Source of the DNA: Paeniglutamicibacter antarcticus_C
GTDB taxonomy: Bacteria > Actinomycetota > Actinomycetes > Actinomycetales > Micrococcaceae
Reading direction: 5' to 3'
DNA length: 64,000 bases
Assembly (NCBI RefSeq): GCF_039544305.1
Contig: NZ_BAABLK010000033.1
Coordinates: 93,539 to 157,538 of the forward strand
Shown: piece by piece, positions 20,172 to 28,929 of the stretch
How the letters are laid out: every line of letters begins with the position of its first letter
Numbering within the stretch: the first letter of the stretch is position 1
Notes under the pieces: generated by a model
The model's input: only the letters and a program-made list of their open reading frames with translations
Databases searched by the model: none
What the model was told of the DNA's origin: nothing
Made by a program: the position numbers and the translations under genes

Positions 20172-21224
20172 ATGACCATGGAAAGAATCCTGGTAACCGG
20201 GGGTGCGGGATTCATTGGGGCAAACTTTGTGCACTACCTGATCCGGCACTCCGACACGAAAATTACTGTTCTCGACTCGCTGACTTATGCGGGAAACCTT
20301 GAGTCATTGAGGGACGTCCCGGAATCGCGGCTGAAGGTGGTCATCGGGGACGTCGTTGATGCGCCCCTGGTTGACGAGCTGGTGGGCACTACTGATGCCG
20401 TCGTGCATTTCGCCGCAGAATCACATAACGATAATTCATTGCACGATCCGAAACCGTTCCTGGACACCAACGTGGTCGGAACCTACACGCTGCTCGAAGC
20501 CGTGCGCCGACATGATGTCCGCTTCCACCACATTTCCACCGACGAGGTCTACGGGGACCTTGAACTCGATGACCCAAACAGGTTCACCGACACCACGCCC
20601 TACAATCCTTCCAGCCCGTACTCGGCAACCAAGGCAGCCTCGGACCTTCTGGTCCGTGCCTGGGTGCGTTCGTTCGGGGTCCGTGCCACCATCAGCAACT
20701 GCTCGAACAACTACGGTCCCTACCAACACGTGGAGAAGTTCATTCCACGACAGATCACCAACATCTTGCAGGGGACGCGGCCGAAGCTTTACGGGACCGG
20801 ACACAACGTGCGCGACTGGATCCACGTCGATGACCATTCCTCGGCGGTATGGGAAATCATGCGCAGGGGCACCGTGGGAAAGACCTACCTGATTGGTGCG
20901 GATGGTGAGAAGAACAATCGTGAGGTCCTTGAAATGATCCTGGGCCTCATGGGCCAAGCCACGGACGCCTTCGACACCGTCACCGACCGCGCGGGCCATG
21001 ACCTGCGCTATGCCATCGACGCCAGCGTCCTGCGCGAGGAACTTGGCTGGCGTCCCGAGCACCGGGACATGGAGGCCGGACTGACCGAGACTATTTCCTG
21101 GTACCGCGAGAACGCCTGGTGGTGGGAAGACTCCAAATCCGGAACAGAGGGACGCTACCTGATGCAGGAAGTCGCGCAAACCTCCCGAACAGCCGTGCCG
21201 GCAAACGGCGTGGCGGGGAAGTGA
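20172..21224 (+). CDS. rmlB: dTDP-glucose 4,6-dehydratase
   Basis: A 351-residue extended short-chain dehydrogenase that converts dTDP-glucose to dTDP-4-keto-6-deoxyglucose. NAD-binding GGAGFIGANFVHYL is at the N-terminus; then DSLTYAGNLESL, FAAESHNDNSLHDP, ISTDEVYGDLE (catalytic Thr-Asp-Glu) and YSATKAASDLLV (YxxxK). RDWIHVDDH is also present. The ATG at 20172 is chosen because a GGGAGGGGG stretch lies upstream; the open frame extends further but across the rmlA promoter. Its TGA overlaps the GTG of the next gene. Confidence 0.96.
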   Translation: MTMERILVTGGAGFIGANFVHYLIRHSDTKITVLDSLTYAGNLESLRDVPESRLKVVIGDVVDAPLVDELVGTTDAVVHFAAESHNDNSLHDPKPFLDTNVVGTYTLLEAVRRHDVRFHHISTDEVYGDLELDDPNRFTDTTPYNPSSPYSATKAASDLLVRAWVRSFGVRATISNCSNNYGPYQHVEKFIPRQITNILQGTRPKLYGTGHNVRDWIHVDDHSSAVWEIMRRGTVGKTYLIGADGEKNNREVLEMILGLMGQATDAFDTVTDRAGHDLRYAIDASVLREELGWRPEHRDMEAGLTETISWYRENAWWWEDSKSGTEGRYLMQEVAQTSRTAVPANGVAGK

Positions 21225-22633
21225 GTGCACTGAGCGTGCAGGAAACCGGAATACCAGGGTTGCTGCTGGTGCAACTTCCCGTGCACGAGGATTCCCGCGG
21301 CTGGTTCAAGGAAAACTGGCAGCGTACCAAGATGGTGGCTGCGGGGCTTCCCGATTTCCGTCCCGTGCAAAACAACGTTTCGTTCAACAGCACCCCCGGT
21401 ACAACGCGAGGCATCCACGCCGAGCCCTGGGATAAATATGTTGCCGTCATCGGCGGTGCGGTCTTCGGTGCCTGGGTGGATCTGCGCGCGGGGGAGAGCT
21501 TCGGGAAAAGTTTCAGCACCAAGTTGGGTCCCGGGCAAGCCGTTTTCGTGCCGCGAGGAGTCGGAAATGGCTTCCAGACCCTGGAACCCGACACCGGTTA
21601 CAGCTACCTGGTCACGGAGCACTGGTCAGAGAAAGCCAAATCAGGGTACACCTTCCTGAATCTTGCTGATTCGTCTGTGAAAATCCCCTGGCCTATCGCG
21701 CTGGAGCTCGCGACGGTCTCCGAAGCGGACAAAACCCACCCGCAACTCGAGGAAGTCACACCTGTCCAACCTCGCAAGACCCTGGTGCTCGGCGCCAACG
21801 GCCAACTGGGTCGGGCGCTGGTAGCCGCGGCACCGTCCGATGGAACCTTCGAATTCGTGAGTCGGTCGCAACTGGACATCACTGATCAGTCGCAACTGGG
21901 CGCCGTGGATTTTTCCGGGTACAAGACAGTCATCAACGCCGCTGCATACACTTCTGTGGACGAGGCGGAAACCGCTGTGGGGCGACGCGAAGCATGGGCA
22001 ACCAACGTTACCGCACTGGGGCACCTGGCCGCGGTCTGCACCGCCCATGACCTAACACTCGTCCATCTCTCAAGCGACTATGTCTTCGATGGTGAACAGG
22101 AGGTCTATACAGAGGAGGATTCCTTGTGTCCGCTGGGGGTCTACGGACAGTCCAAGGCCGCCGGCGATGCAGTGGTGTCGCAGGTTACCAAACACTATGT
22201 TGTGCGAACCAGCTGGGTGGTGGGGGACGGAAAGAACTTCGTAGCCACCATGGCCCAGCTGGCCCGCGATGGGGTGGACCCAGCGGTCATCAACGACCAG
22301 CACGGGCGCCTGAGTTTCGCCTCGGATTTGGCGCGTGGAATCCTGCACCTACTTGATTCACCGGCACCATATGGCACCTATAACCTGAGTAACGACGGTG
22401 AACCTGTTTCCTGGGAACTTGTTGCCAGGAAAGTGTTCGCGTTGCTGGGCCATGACGCGAACCGGGTGACACCGACAAGCTCCGTCGAATACCAAAAAGG
22501 CCGTATCGGAATGGCTCCTCGCCCCGCCAACAGCACGTTGGACCTCGAGAAGATCCGGGGTGCGGGATTCACCCCGCGGGACCAATTCGAGGCCTTGTCC
22601 GAGTACTTGGCGAAGGAGTCCACGGGAGTCTAA
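21221..22633 (+). CDS. rmlCD: Bifunctional dTDP-4-dehydrorhamnose 3,5-epimerase / reductase fusion
   Basis: A 470-residue fusion carrying the last two steps of dTDP-L-rhamnose synthesis. Residues 1 to about 185 are the cupin-type epimerase RmlC: VHEDSRGWFKENWQR, PGTTRGIHAEPWDKYV with the catalytic histidine, and FVPRGVGNGFQTLEPD. Residues from about 187 form the reductase RmlD: KTLVLGANGQLGRAL, INAAAYTSVDEAE, LSSDYVFDG, YGQSKAAGD (YxxxK) and FASDLARGILHL. The GTG at 21221 overlaps the rmlB stop (GTGA) and follows GGGGAA. A single-chain RmlC-RmlD is known in some actinobacteria. It converges with the transglutaminase gene, overlapping its end by four bases. Confidence 0.94.
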   Translation: MSALSVQETGIPGLLLVQLPVHEDSRGWFKENWQRTKMVAAGLPDFRPVQNNVSFNSTPGTTRGIHAEPWDKYVAVIGGAVFGAWVDLRAGESFGKSFSTKLGPGQAVFVPRGVGNGFQTLEPDTGYSYLVTEHWSEKAKSGYTFLNLADSSVKIPWPIALELATVSEADKTHPQLEEVTPVQPRKTLVLGANGQLGRALVAAAPSDGTFEFVSRSQLDITDQSQLGAVDFSGYKTVINAAAYTSVDEAETAVGRREAWATNVTALGHLAAVCTAHDLTLVHLSSDYVFDGEQEVYTEEDSLCPLGVYGQSKAAGDAVVSQVTKHYVVRTSWVVGDGKNFVATMAQLARDGVDPAVINDQHGRLSFASDLARGILHLLDSPAPYGTYNLSNDGEPVSWELVARKVFALLGHDANRVTPTSSVEYQKGRIGMAPRPANSTLDLEKIRGAGFTPRDQFEALSEYLAKESTGV

Positions 22634-25059
22634 TCGCTGGAGACATAGCCGACCGCCTTCAACGGACGCGGGGCAAAGAGCGAACGTGGCCATAGTGCGC
22701 GCCCTAAACGCTCCTCAGGACCGAATCCTACGGTGAAGCGGTTCTTGACCTCATCCAGGGCAGCTGCCAAGGACTCGGGGTCGGCGTGTGGCCGGCCGGG
22801 GGAATAACGCATCCGTTCATAGGCCCCTGCTAGTACCAGCAACGGCTCGCGGGTCAGGGGCCGGGTCCTGGACACACGGCGTGCGTAGTCGCCGGCTGAT
22901 TCGTTGTGGCGCATGGGGCAAGAGTTATCGATGCCCAGAGCGATGAGTTCGGCCCACGCCGCGGCGGCACCGGATTCCGGGCCGGCCGATTGGCGCATGC
23001 GTGTGAGCCTGTTGGCGCGTTGGATGCGGCGGAAGGTCCAGGGCAAGGCACCGGCCACCAGCAGAACCAGCAGGATGCGTAGCAGGCCGGGCGCCGGGGA
23101 GTTTGCATCGGGCCCTGAACCGGGCGCAGCGGCTGCGGTGCTGGAAGAAGTATCGGAAGGAGAGGAATCCTTCGAGGAGTTACGTGGGTTGTCCAGCCGA
23201 GGATCCTCCAGCGCGGTGGCGGTGGGGGCGGGCAGTGCGGGGGCATATACCGGCGGGACGCCGCGTCCCGGGGTTGGTTCGAATCCTACCCAGCCGACGG
23301 AGGGGAAATATAGTTCCGGCCAGGCATGGGCGTTGCGCGAACCGACGGTGAATTCCGTCAGCTTGGCGCCTTCCTGCCCGGTGATCTCCACTCCCGTGGG
23401 AGTACCGGGGGCATACCCGGTGACCAGCCTGCTGGGGATCTCCAGCTCACGGGCCATCAGCGCCATGGTGGAGGCGAAGTGCACGCAGTAACCAGCCTTT
23501 TCCTCCAGGAAGGCGTCAATGACATGCATTCCGCTACCGTCATAGCCGTCTTCGACGGGAGTCTTTTCCGAATATGTGAACACCGTGGAGCGCAGGTAGT
23601 CCTGGATCGCGACAGCCTGCTCATAATGATCGTTCCCGGCCTTGGACACCGCATCCTTGGTGGCCTGGCGCAGCGAGTCTGGAGTGTCTTCGGGCAGTGC
23701 CAAGTATTGCTCGTCAACTTGGGCGAAGTAACCGCTCGGGATACGTGCGGAGAGATCCTTGAGCGTGGCGGAAGTGATGTCCGGCTTTACGCTCAAGACG
23801 GTGTAGTCCTCGGCTGTTGGTGTCGCATTCTCCGCTGCCCGCAATGTTCCGGTGTCCGGACTCCATCGCCAGGAATCATCGAGCCCGTTCAGCCAGATCG
23901 AATTTTCCGGCAGGGGCATCCACACACCGCGGTACTTGTCGGTGACCACCCGGGTGAACACCTGCGGGTTGGATTCAACGACGGTCGGGAACGATAGCGT
24001 CGCTAGGTTCTCGGTGACTGGGAACCTGAAAATCTCCGGATCCGGTTCCCAACGTGCGGAGGCAAGCCCCCCGATGACAGAAGTGCGAAGGTAGGTGGGG
24101 GTCTTTGAATCGGTGAAGTAGCGCAGGACGGTTCCCCGGGATCGGCTGCGCAGGTCGTTGCCCAACGCGATCATCGGGTCGATGTTGGTGGCCAATTGGC
24201 CCCAGGCCGGGCGCTTGCCCTCGGGGAGCATGCCCTTGGTGAAGCCCGGGATTGCAGCCGGGAGGACCAGCAGCGCGGCCAGCGCCCCGGCAACCAGCAC
24301 CGTGCCCTGCAGCAGTGCCCTGCTTGCTTGCCGTTTGCCCGGCAGAGGTGTGCCCGGGTCCCGGCCTGCCTCGCCTAGTTCAAGGGCGCGGCGCTTGGGA
24401 CCACGGGATCCATTGGCTTGCAGGCGGGATGCGGCAAGGACCAAGAGGTAGCCCACCGCGGTGATCGAGAGGGTAGCGGGTCCCGCGCCGTGCGCCTTGA
24501 ACAGGGCGGCGATGGACAGCAGCATGGCCAATGGAAGTCCCGCCAAAGCAGCAGCACGGAGCTCGAAGGCCAGGGTATCGACAGCCAGTGCCACTGCGGC
24601 TGCCCAGATACACACGGAAAAGATGATCACCCCGGTGGTCTGCACCGGTGGGACCTGTGACCCCATTTGGTCGTTGGCCAGCGCCCAGACGCGTAGCAGG
24701 GCATCATAGGTCGAGGTCGTGGGGAACACGCCTAGCCAGGCTGTGGCGGAAAAGAAGAGGGTGGTCAGCAACAGCACCGCGACGATTGCCCCGGCCATCG
24801 TGGCCAGGTAGCGGCGTGCCGAAAAGACCCGCACCACGTTCGTGGACAGCACGATGCCTGCGACCACGACGCTCGCCTGGAACATCCAATCCCAGCCGCT
24901 GATGACCCCGTGCAATGAGGCCACGGAACCCAGCACCGCCACCAACGTGGCCAACACGGCGAATCCTGCGGGTTTTAAGGGCAGCGTTTTTCCGGAGCGT
25001 GCCGGGGGTGCCTGTTCCGGGTCCGGGTCTCGAGGTTTTGACAGGGTTGGCGCGCTCAT
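22630..25059 (-). CDS. TgpA-like membrane transglutaminase (DUF3488)
   Basis: About 809 residues. The N-terminal 250 residues contain several membrane helices; a long exported part follows with the transglutaminase core GYCVHFASTMALMARELE (catalytic Cys) and NAHAWPELYFPSVGW (catalytic His region). Then come a Pro/Ser-rich linker, a last helix (LLRILLVLLVAGALPWTF) and a cytoplasmic tail. The start at 25059 overlaps the DUF58 stop (ATGA). The moxR-DUF58-transglutaminase set is common in actinobacteria and is thought to work at the envelope; substrate unknown. Confidence 0.92.
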   Translation of the reverse strand: MSAPTLSKPRDPDPEQAPPARSGKTLPLKPAGFAVLATLVAVLGSVASLHGVISGWDWMFQASVVVAGIVLSTNVVRVFSARRYLATMAGAIVAVLLLTTLFFSATAWLGVFPTTSTYDALLRVWALANDQMGSQVPPVQTTGVIIFSVCIWAAAVALAVDTLAFELRAAALAGLPLAMLLSIAALFKAHGAGPATLSITAVGYLLVLAASRLQANGSRGPKRRALELGEAGRDPGTPLPGKRQASRALLQGTVLVAGALAALLVLPAAIPGFTKGMLPEGKRPAWGQLATNIDPMIALGNDLRSRSRGTVLRYFTDSKTPTYLRTSVIGGLASARWEPDPEIFRFPVTENLATLSFPTVVESNPQVFTRVVTDKYRGVWMPLPENSIWLNGLDDSWRWSPDTGTLRAAENATPTAEDYTVLSVKPDITSATLKDLSARIPSGYFAQVDEQYLALPEDTPDSLRQATKDAVSKAGNDHYEQAVAIQDYLRSTVFTYSEKTPVEDGYDGSGMHVIDAFLEEKAGYCVHFASTMALMARELEIPSRLVTGYAPGTPTGVEITGQEGAKLTEFTVGSRNAHAWPELYFPSVGWVGFEPTPGRGVPPVYAPALPAPTATALEDPRLDNPRNSSKDSSPSDTSSSTAAAAPGSGPDANSPAPGLLRILLVLLVAGALPWTFRRIQRANRLTRMRQSAGPESGAAAAWAELIALGIDNSCPMRHNESAGDYARRVSRTRPLTREPLLVLAGAYERMRYSPGRPHADPESLAAALDEVKNRFTVGFGPEERLGRALWPRSLFAPRPLKAVGYVSSD

Positions 25060-26480
25060 GTTTGCTTCCCCAGTTCCGCCCAGGCTTCCGCCAGCGAGGA
25101 ATGCGGGGTCACGGCAACGGCCGACCAACCCGCCTGTCGAAGATGCGCGATGGCGCCATGGCCCTGGTCGTGTCGGGACACCACGCAGAGCACCGTGACC
25201 CTGCTGCGCGTACCGACGACTTCGAGCCACGAATCCGCTTGGGCCCGGGTGGTTTCGCCCAGGATCAGCACCAGCCGGTCGCCGCGTTCACGCAGCCTCT
25301 CCTTCAGCGCGGCACCAAGTGTGGCGCTGGCCGGATCCCGGCGCACGGGGGCGGCGTCCTCAAGCCCCAAGGCAGCCAGGGACTGTGCCATGCGTGTGGA
25401 GGCATATGTTCCGGCGAAGAGCTCGTAGGGGTCCTCGGTGCCAGAGGCAGAGACTTCGTTGATGGAGTCCCCGCGGTGGTCGATCAAATCGATGCCGAAC
25501 CCTGTGTCGGCAAGAAACGCCCCGATGTCCAACGCTGCGTGGAGCCCCCATTCGAAGCGTTTGCTTGAGTCCTTAGGCGGGGAGGTGAACTGGGGAATCG
25601 AAACCACGGGATCGGCGCCCACCCCTTGGCTCAGGAAGGCGGCCCGAGAACGATCGAGCATCAGCACGGCCCGTGGCGTGGCCCGGTAGTCCTCCTGGCG
25701 CACCATCAGTGCTCCTCTTCTTGCGGTGGCGGGCCAGTGGATGCGCCGGACCGTGTCCCCGGGCCGGTATTCGCGGGTCATCACCTCGAACGAGTCCGGG
25801 GTCAGCCGGCGGTTGGAGGAAGCCTGTCCGTGGGATCCGTGTTCACCGGGTATGCCGGTCGGTTCCAGTGCGTTGCACTGCGGCAGCGCAAGCAGTGCAC
25901 TGGGCGCATCAAGGGTGGCGGGTCGTGCTGACAAACCAAAGACGTCGGCGACCTGTGCCTGGACTGGCCCGATGGAGTAGATGCCGCGGGTTGCCAGACG
26001 CAACCGGTATTCATACCAACTCCCGGAGCCTGCTGGGCCATGGCCAGAGGTGCGGGAGGGATAGCTAAAGCCGGGTCCCGCCCCGAAATCCGTCGGCAGC
26101 GTCTCGCGCAGTTGCATGATCCCGGCATCACGTCCCTCGTGCATGATATGAAGGCGCACGCGCACCCCGGAATCGGTGATCGCTTGCTGCGGGTTGAAGG
26201 TCCTGGTGACCTTAAGGTCGGCCTTTCCAAAGCGCAGCAGGAACGCGGCGAGGAGGGGAACCAGCAACAGGAAAAGGGATACCGCAAGCAATTCGCGCCG
26301 TCCCAGAAGAAACGCCCCGAGCAGTGCGATCGTCCCGGTGGCGAAGAGCCCCCAGCCACGCGCCGTCAGGAATCCCAGGTGGAGTTTGGCACGCAGCGTC
26401 ACCGGCTGCTCGGTCGCTATCCGTCGGGAGCGAGAGGGGGATTCGCGGAACTCTGTGGGTTCGGCGGACTGGGTGCTCAT
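25056..26480 (-). CDS. DUF58 domain-containing membrane protein
   Basis: A 474-residue protein with two membrane helices near residues 40-80 (WGLFATGTIALLGAFLLG and LLAVSLFLLLVPLLAAFLL). The DUF58 signature YRPGDTVRRIHWPATARRG sits in the middle, followed by RQEDYRATPRAVLMLDRS, the start of a von Willebrand A-like fold. It is coupled to the transglutaminase gene by a four-base overlap and lies 32 bases after moxR. DUF58 proteins usually act with a MoxR ATPase; exact role unknown. Confidence 0.92.
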   Translation of the reverse strand: MSTQSAEPTEFRESPSRSRRIATEQPVTLRAKLHLGFLTARGWGLFATGTIALLGAFLLGRRELLAVSLFLLLVPLLAAFLLRFGKADLKVTRTFNPQQAITDSGVRVRLHIMHEGRDAGIMQLRETLPTDFGAGPGFSYPSRTSGHGPAGSGSWYEYRLRLATRGIYSIGPVQAQVADVFGLSARPATLDAPSALLALPQCNALEPTGIPGEHGSHGQASSNRRLTPDSFEVMTREYRPGDTVRRIHWPATARRGALMVRQEDYRATPRAVLMLDRSRAAFLSQGVGADPVVSIPQFTSPPKDSSKRFEWGLHAALDIGAFLADTGFGIDLIDHRGDSINEVSASGTEDPYELFAGTYASTRMAQSLAALGLEDAAPVRRDPASATLGAALKERLRERGDRLVLILGETTRAQADSWLEVVGTRSRVTVLCVVSRHDQGHGAIAHLRQAGWSAVAVTPHSSLAEAWAELGKQT

Positions 26481-26512
26481 GATCGGTGCCTGGCCAGCGG
26501 GATCCGCCGGCC

Positions 26513-27493
26513 CTAGCCGCGGGCCCCGGCGCGCACCGGGATAGCGTTGAGGACCGAGACGAGAACCGACTCCGCGTTGAGGCCCGCGGCCTCGGCGCGC
26601 CTGTGCAGGATCAACCGGTGCCCCAACACCTTTGTGGCGATGTTGCGCACGTCCTCGGGCAGGACGTAATCCCGGGCGTTCAGTGCGGCCTCAGCCTTTG
26701 CTGCCCGCAACAACTGCAGCAGCGAACGCGGTGAGGCGCCCAATCGGATATCGGAGTGTTCGCGCGTTGCCCGTCCCAGCGCGACGATGTATTCCTTCAC
26801 CGGTTCAGAGACATACACGGCAGCCACCGTATTGATCAAGGTGTGAAGCGAGGTTAGGTCAAGGACGGGGCGCAGGTCATCGAGCGGCGAGGTCGACTGG
26901 TGGGATTCGAGCATTGCCATCTCGGCGGCGGCATCCGGATAGCCCATGGAGATCTTTGCCATGAACCGATCACGCTGTGCCTCAGGCAGCGGGAAGGTAC
27001 CCTCGAGCTCGATGGGGTTCTGCGTGGCGATGACCATGAACGGGCTTTCGAGCTTGTACGTGGTTCCGTCGACGGTGACTTGGCCTTCTTCCATGCACTC
27101 CAGCAATGCCGACTGCGTCTTGGCGTTTGCCCTGTTGATCTCGTCGCCGATCACGATGTGTGCGAAGACGGGCCCCTGGCGGAACTGGAACTCGTGGGTG
27201 TTCTGGTTGAAGATCGACACCCCGGTCACATCCGAGGGCAAAAGGTCGGGGGTGAACTGGATGCGGTGCACCGTGCAGTCAACGGACTTGGCCAGCGTCT
27301 TGGCGAGCATGGTCTTACCGACCCCCGGTACATCCTCGAGCAGGAGGTGGCCTCGGGCCAGAAGGACGATCAATGCGGTGCGCGCCACCTCTGCCTTGCC
27401 GTCGATCACCGTGGCGATCCCGTCGAGCACTTGTTCGCAGACCCTGCCGAATTCGTCGGCCGGCAGGATCGGGGACTCGGTGGAAAGCGACAT
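26513..27493 (-). CDS. MoxR-family AAA+ ATPase
   Basis: A 326-residue AAA+ protein with Walker A LLEDVPGVGKTMLAKTLA, Walker B HIVIGDEINRANAKTQSALLECMEE (quoted in two overlapping parts: HIVIGDEINRAN and KTQSALLECMEE), sensor 1 VIATQNPIE and the MoxR segment LPEAQRDRFMAKISMGYP. MoxR ATPases act as chaperones that mature envelope or cofactor-bearing proteins. The start is fixed by AGGAGG seven bases before the ATG. First gene of a three-gene set with DUF58 and the transglutaminase. Confidence 0.95.
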   Translation of the reverse strand: MSLSTESPILPADEFGRVCEQVLDGIATVIDGKAEVARTALIVLLARGHLLLEDVPGVGKTMLAKTLAKSVDCTVHRIQFTPDLLPSDVTGVSIFNQNTHEFQFRQGPVFAHIVIGDEINRANAKTQSALLECMEEGQVTVDGTTYKLESPFMVIATQNPIELEGTFPLPEAQRDRFMAKISMGYPDAAAEMAMLESHQSTSPLDDLRPVLDLTSLHTLINTVAAVYVSEPVKEYIVALGRATREHSDIRLGASPRSLLQLLRAAKAEAALNARDYVLPEDVRNIATKVLGHRLILHRRAEAAGLNAESVLVSVLNAIPVRAGARG

Positions 27494-27676
27494 GCAATGT
27501 CCTCCTGGAACACTTCAGTAGGGTGGGAAGCCGGGCAAACCCCACTGACAACGATACCGCCATAGCCGTGTGCTGCGTCACGCCGCAGCGAGCCGGTTAG
27601 TTGGCGGACGTACGCTGGATGGGCGAATACGACCGCCCTGCAGGCCGCAGGGACTACCGAAAAGGACGCCGAACCC

Positions 27677-28648
27677 ATGCCAACGTCAAATGAGCACCAG
27701 CGGGTCGGACAAACAATGGGTGTGCCGCAGGCCTACTCCCAGGCCCGCCAGAGGCAGGATGAGGAGGCGTTGCGTCGCAGCAGCACAGACGACTCCGGGC
27801 GCAAGCGCAACCTCTCCTACCCTCCGGCACCCGAGCCGTTGCCCTTCGGTGTGCCGGATAACCACACCCACATGGATTTCCGAGACGGCTCCGTGCACGT
27901 CAGCGTTGGGCAGGCTCTCGATGCGGCCAACGCAGTGGGCGTTCCTGGGGTCATCCAGGTCGGGTGCGACGTGGAATCCTCCGAATTCGCCGTGCGCGCC
28001 GCCAACGAAGATGCCCGCGTGCTGGCCGCCGTGGCAATCCATCCCAACGATGCGGCGCGCCTGGCAGAATCAGGGGACCTGGAGGCCGCGATCGAACGGA
28101 TTGAGCAGCTGGCTTCCGAAGAGCGGGTGCGTGCGATCGGTGAAACCGGACTCGACTATTACCGCACCAAGGAGCCGGGCCGTCCAGCCCAGGAACACTC
28201 CTTCCGTGAGCACATCCGGATCGCCCGCACGCACGCCAAAGCCCTCCAAATCCACGATCGTGACGCACATCTCGATGTCGTTCGGGTCCTTGAGGATGAA
28301 GAGCTCCCCGATCTGGTGGTCTTCCACTGCTTCTCAGGCGATGCGCGGCTGGCGGAAATCTGCAACGAAAACGGCTGGTACATCTCCTTCTCCGGGACCG
28401 TGACATTCAAGAACTCGCTCGACCTGCGCGAAGCATTGCAGGTGGCCAGACCCGAATTAGTCCTTGTTGAGACCGATGCCCCGTTCCTCACCCCGCACCC
28501 ATATCGCGGCAGGCCCAATGCCAGCTACCTGATCCCGGCGACCGTGCGGTTCATGGCCCAAACAATGGGTGCGGATCTTGAGGAATACTGCCGCACGCTG
28601 GCCGCAAACACGCGCAGGGTCTACGGGGATTTCCAACCAAGCTCGTGA
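27677..28648 (+). CDS. tatD: TatD-family metal-dependent hydrolase
   Basis: A 323-residue amidohydrolase-fold protein, probably a DNase or other phosphoesterase. Metal ligands are visible: DNHTHMDF (HxH), GETGLDYYR (Glu), QIHDRDAH, FHCFSGD and VETDAPFLTPHPYRG (Asp). The N-terminal 55 residues before the first motif are longer than in Escherichia coli TatD and low in conserved features, as in other actinobacteria. AAAGGACG precedes the ATG. Gene order tatD-rpf-rsmA-ispE is conserved in actinobacteria. Confidence 0.94.
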   Translation: MPTSNEHQRVGQTMGVPQAYSQARQRQDEEALRRSSTDDSGRKRNLSYPPAPEPLPFGVPDNHTHMDFRDGSVHVSVGQALDAANAVGVPGVIQVGCDVESSEFAVRAANEDARVLAAVAIHPNDAARLAESGDLEAAIERIEQLASEERVRAIGETGLDYYRTKEPGRPAQEHSFREHIRIARTHAKALQIHDRDAHLDVVRVLEDEELPDLVVFHCFSGDARLAEICNENGWYISFSGTVTFKNSLDLREALQVARPELVLVETDAPFLTPHPYRGRPNASYLIPATVRFMAQTMGADLEEYCRTLAANTRRVYGDFQPSS

Positions 28649-28679
28649 CCCCACCAGGAACGGAGCGCTTGCGGGCGTA

Positions 28680-28810
28680 TTACGATTCGGTTACGGTTGA
28701 TTTCTAGTAGCCGGGATCGGGGAAGGTTCCCGGGTGCATTCGCTTCTGCCTGTGACGCTGGTTCAATCCGCGCACTGCGCCTTCGACAGATGAAAAGAAT
28801 CGGATCGTGC
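28680..28810 (+). promoter_or_regulatory. Possible ydaO-type (c-di-AMP) riboswitch upstream of rpf, degenerate
   Basis: The 280-base gap before rpf contains, in order, GGGGAAGG (28719-28726), GGGTGCATTC (28732-28741) and TTCGACAG (28782-28789), which resemble the ordered conserved blocks of the ydaO-yuaA riboswitch (GGGGAACC, GGGUGAAUC, CCGACAG). CGATTC (28683-28688) can pair with GAATCG (28797-28802) to close a basal stem. Such riboswitches often precede rpf and cell-wall hydrolase genes in actinobacteria. Several consensus positions differ, so this is tentative. Confidence 0.33.
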
Positions 28811-28929
28811 TCGCACCAATCAATGGGCACACGGAGGGCTGGGCTTGGTTCCAATCGGGATCTGCAGCCCAAAGCCGTGTCGCACTTGTTCCCCCGTGCC
28901 CGGGTTTTGAATCTTAAGTTTGGAATCCT

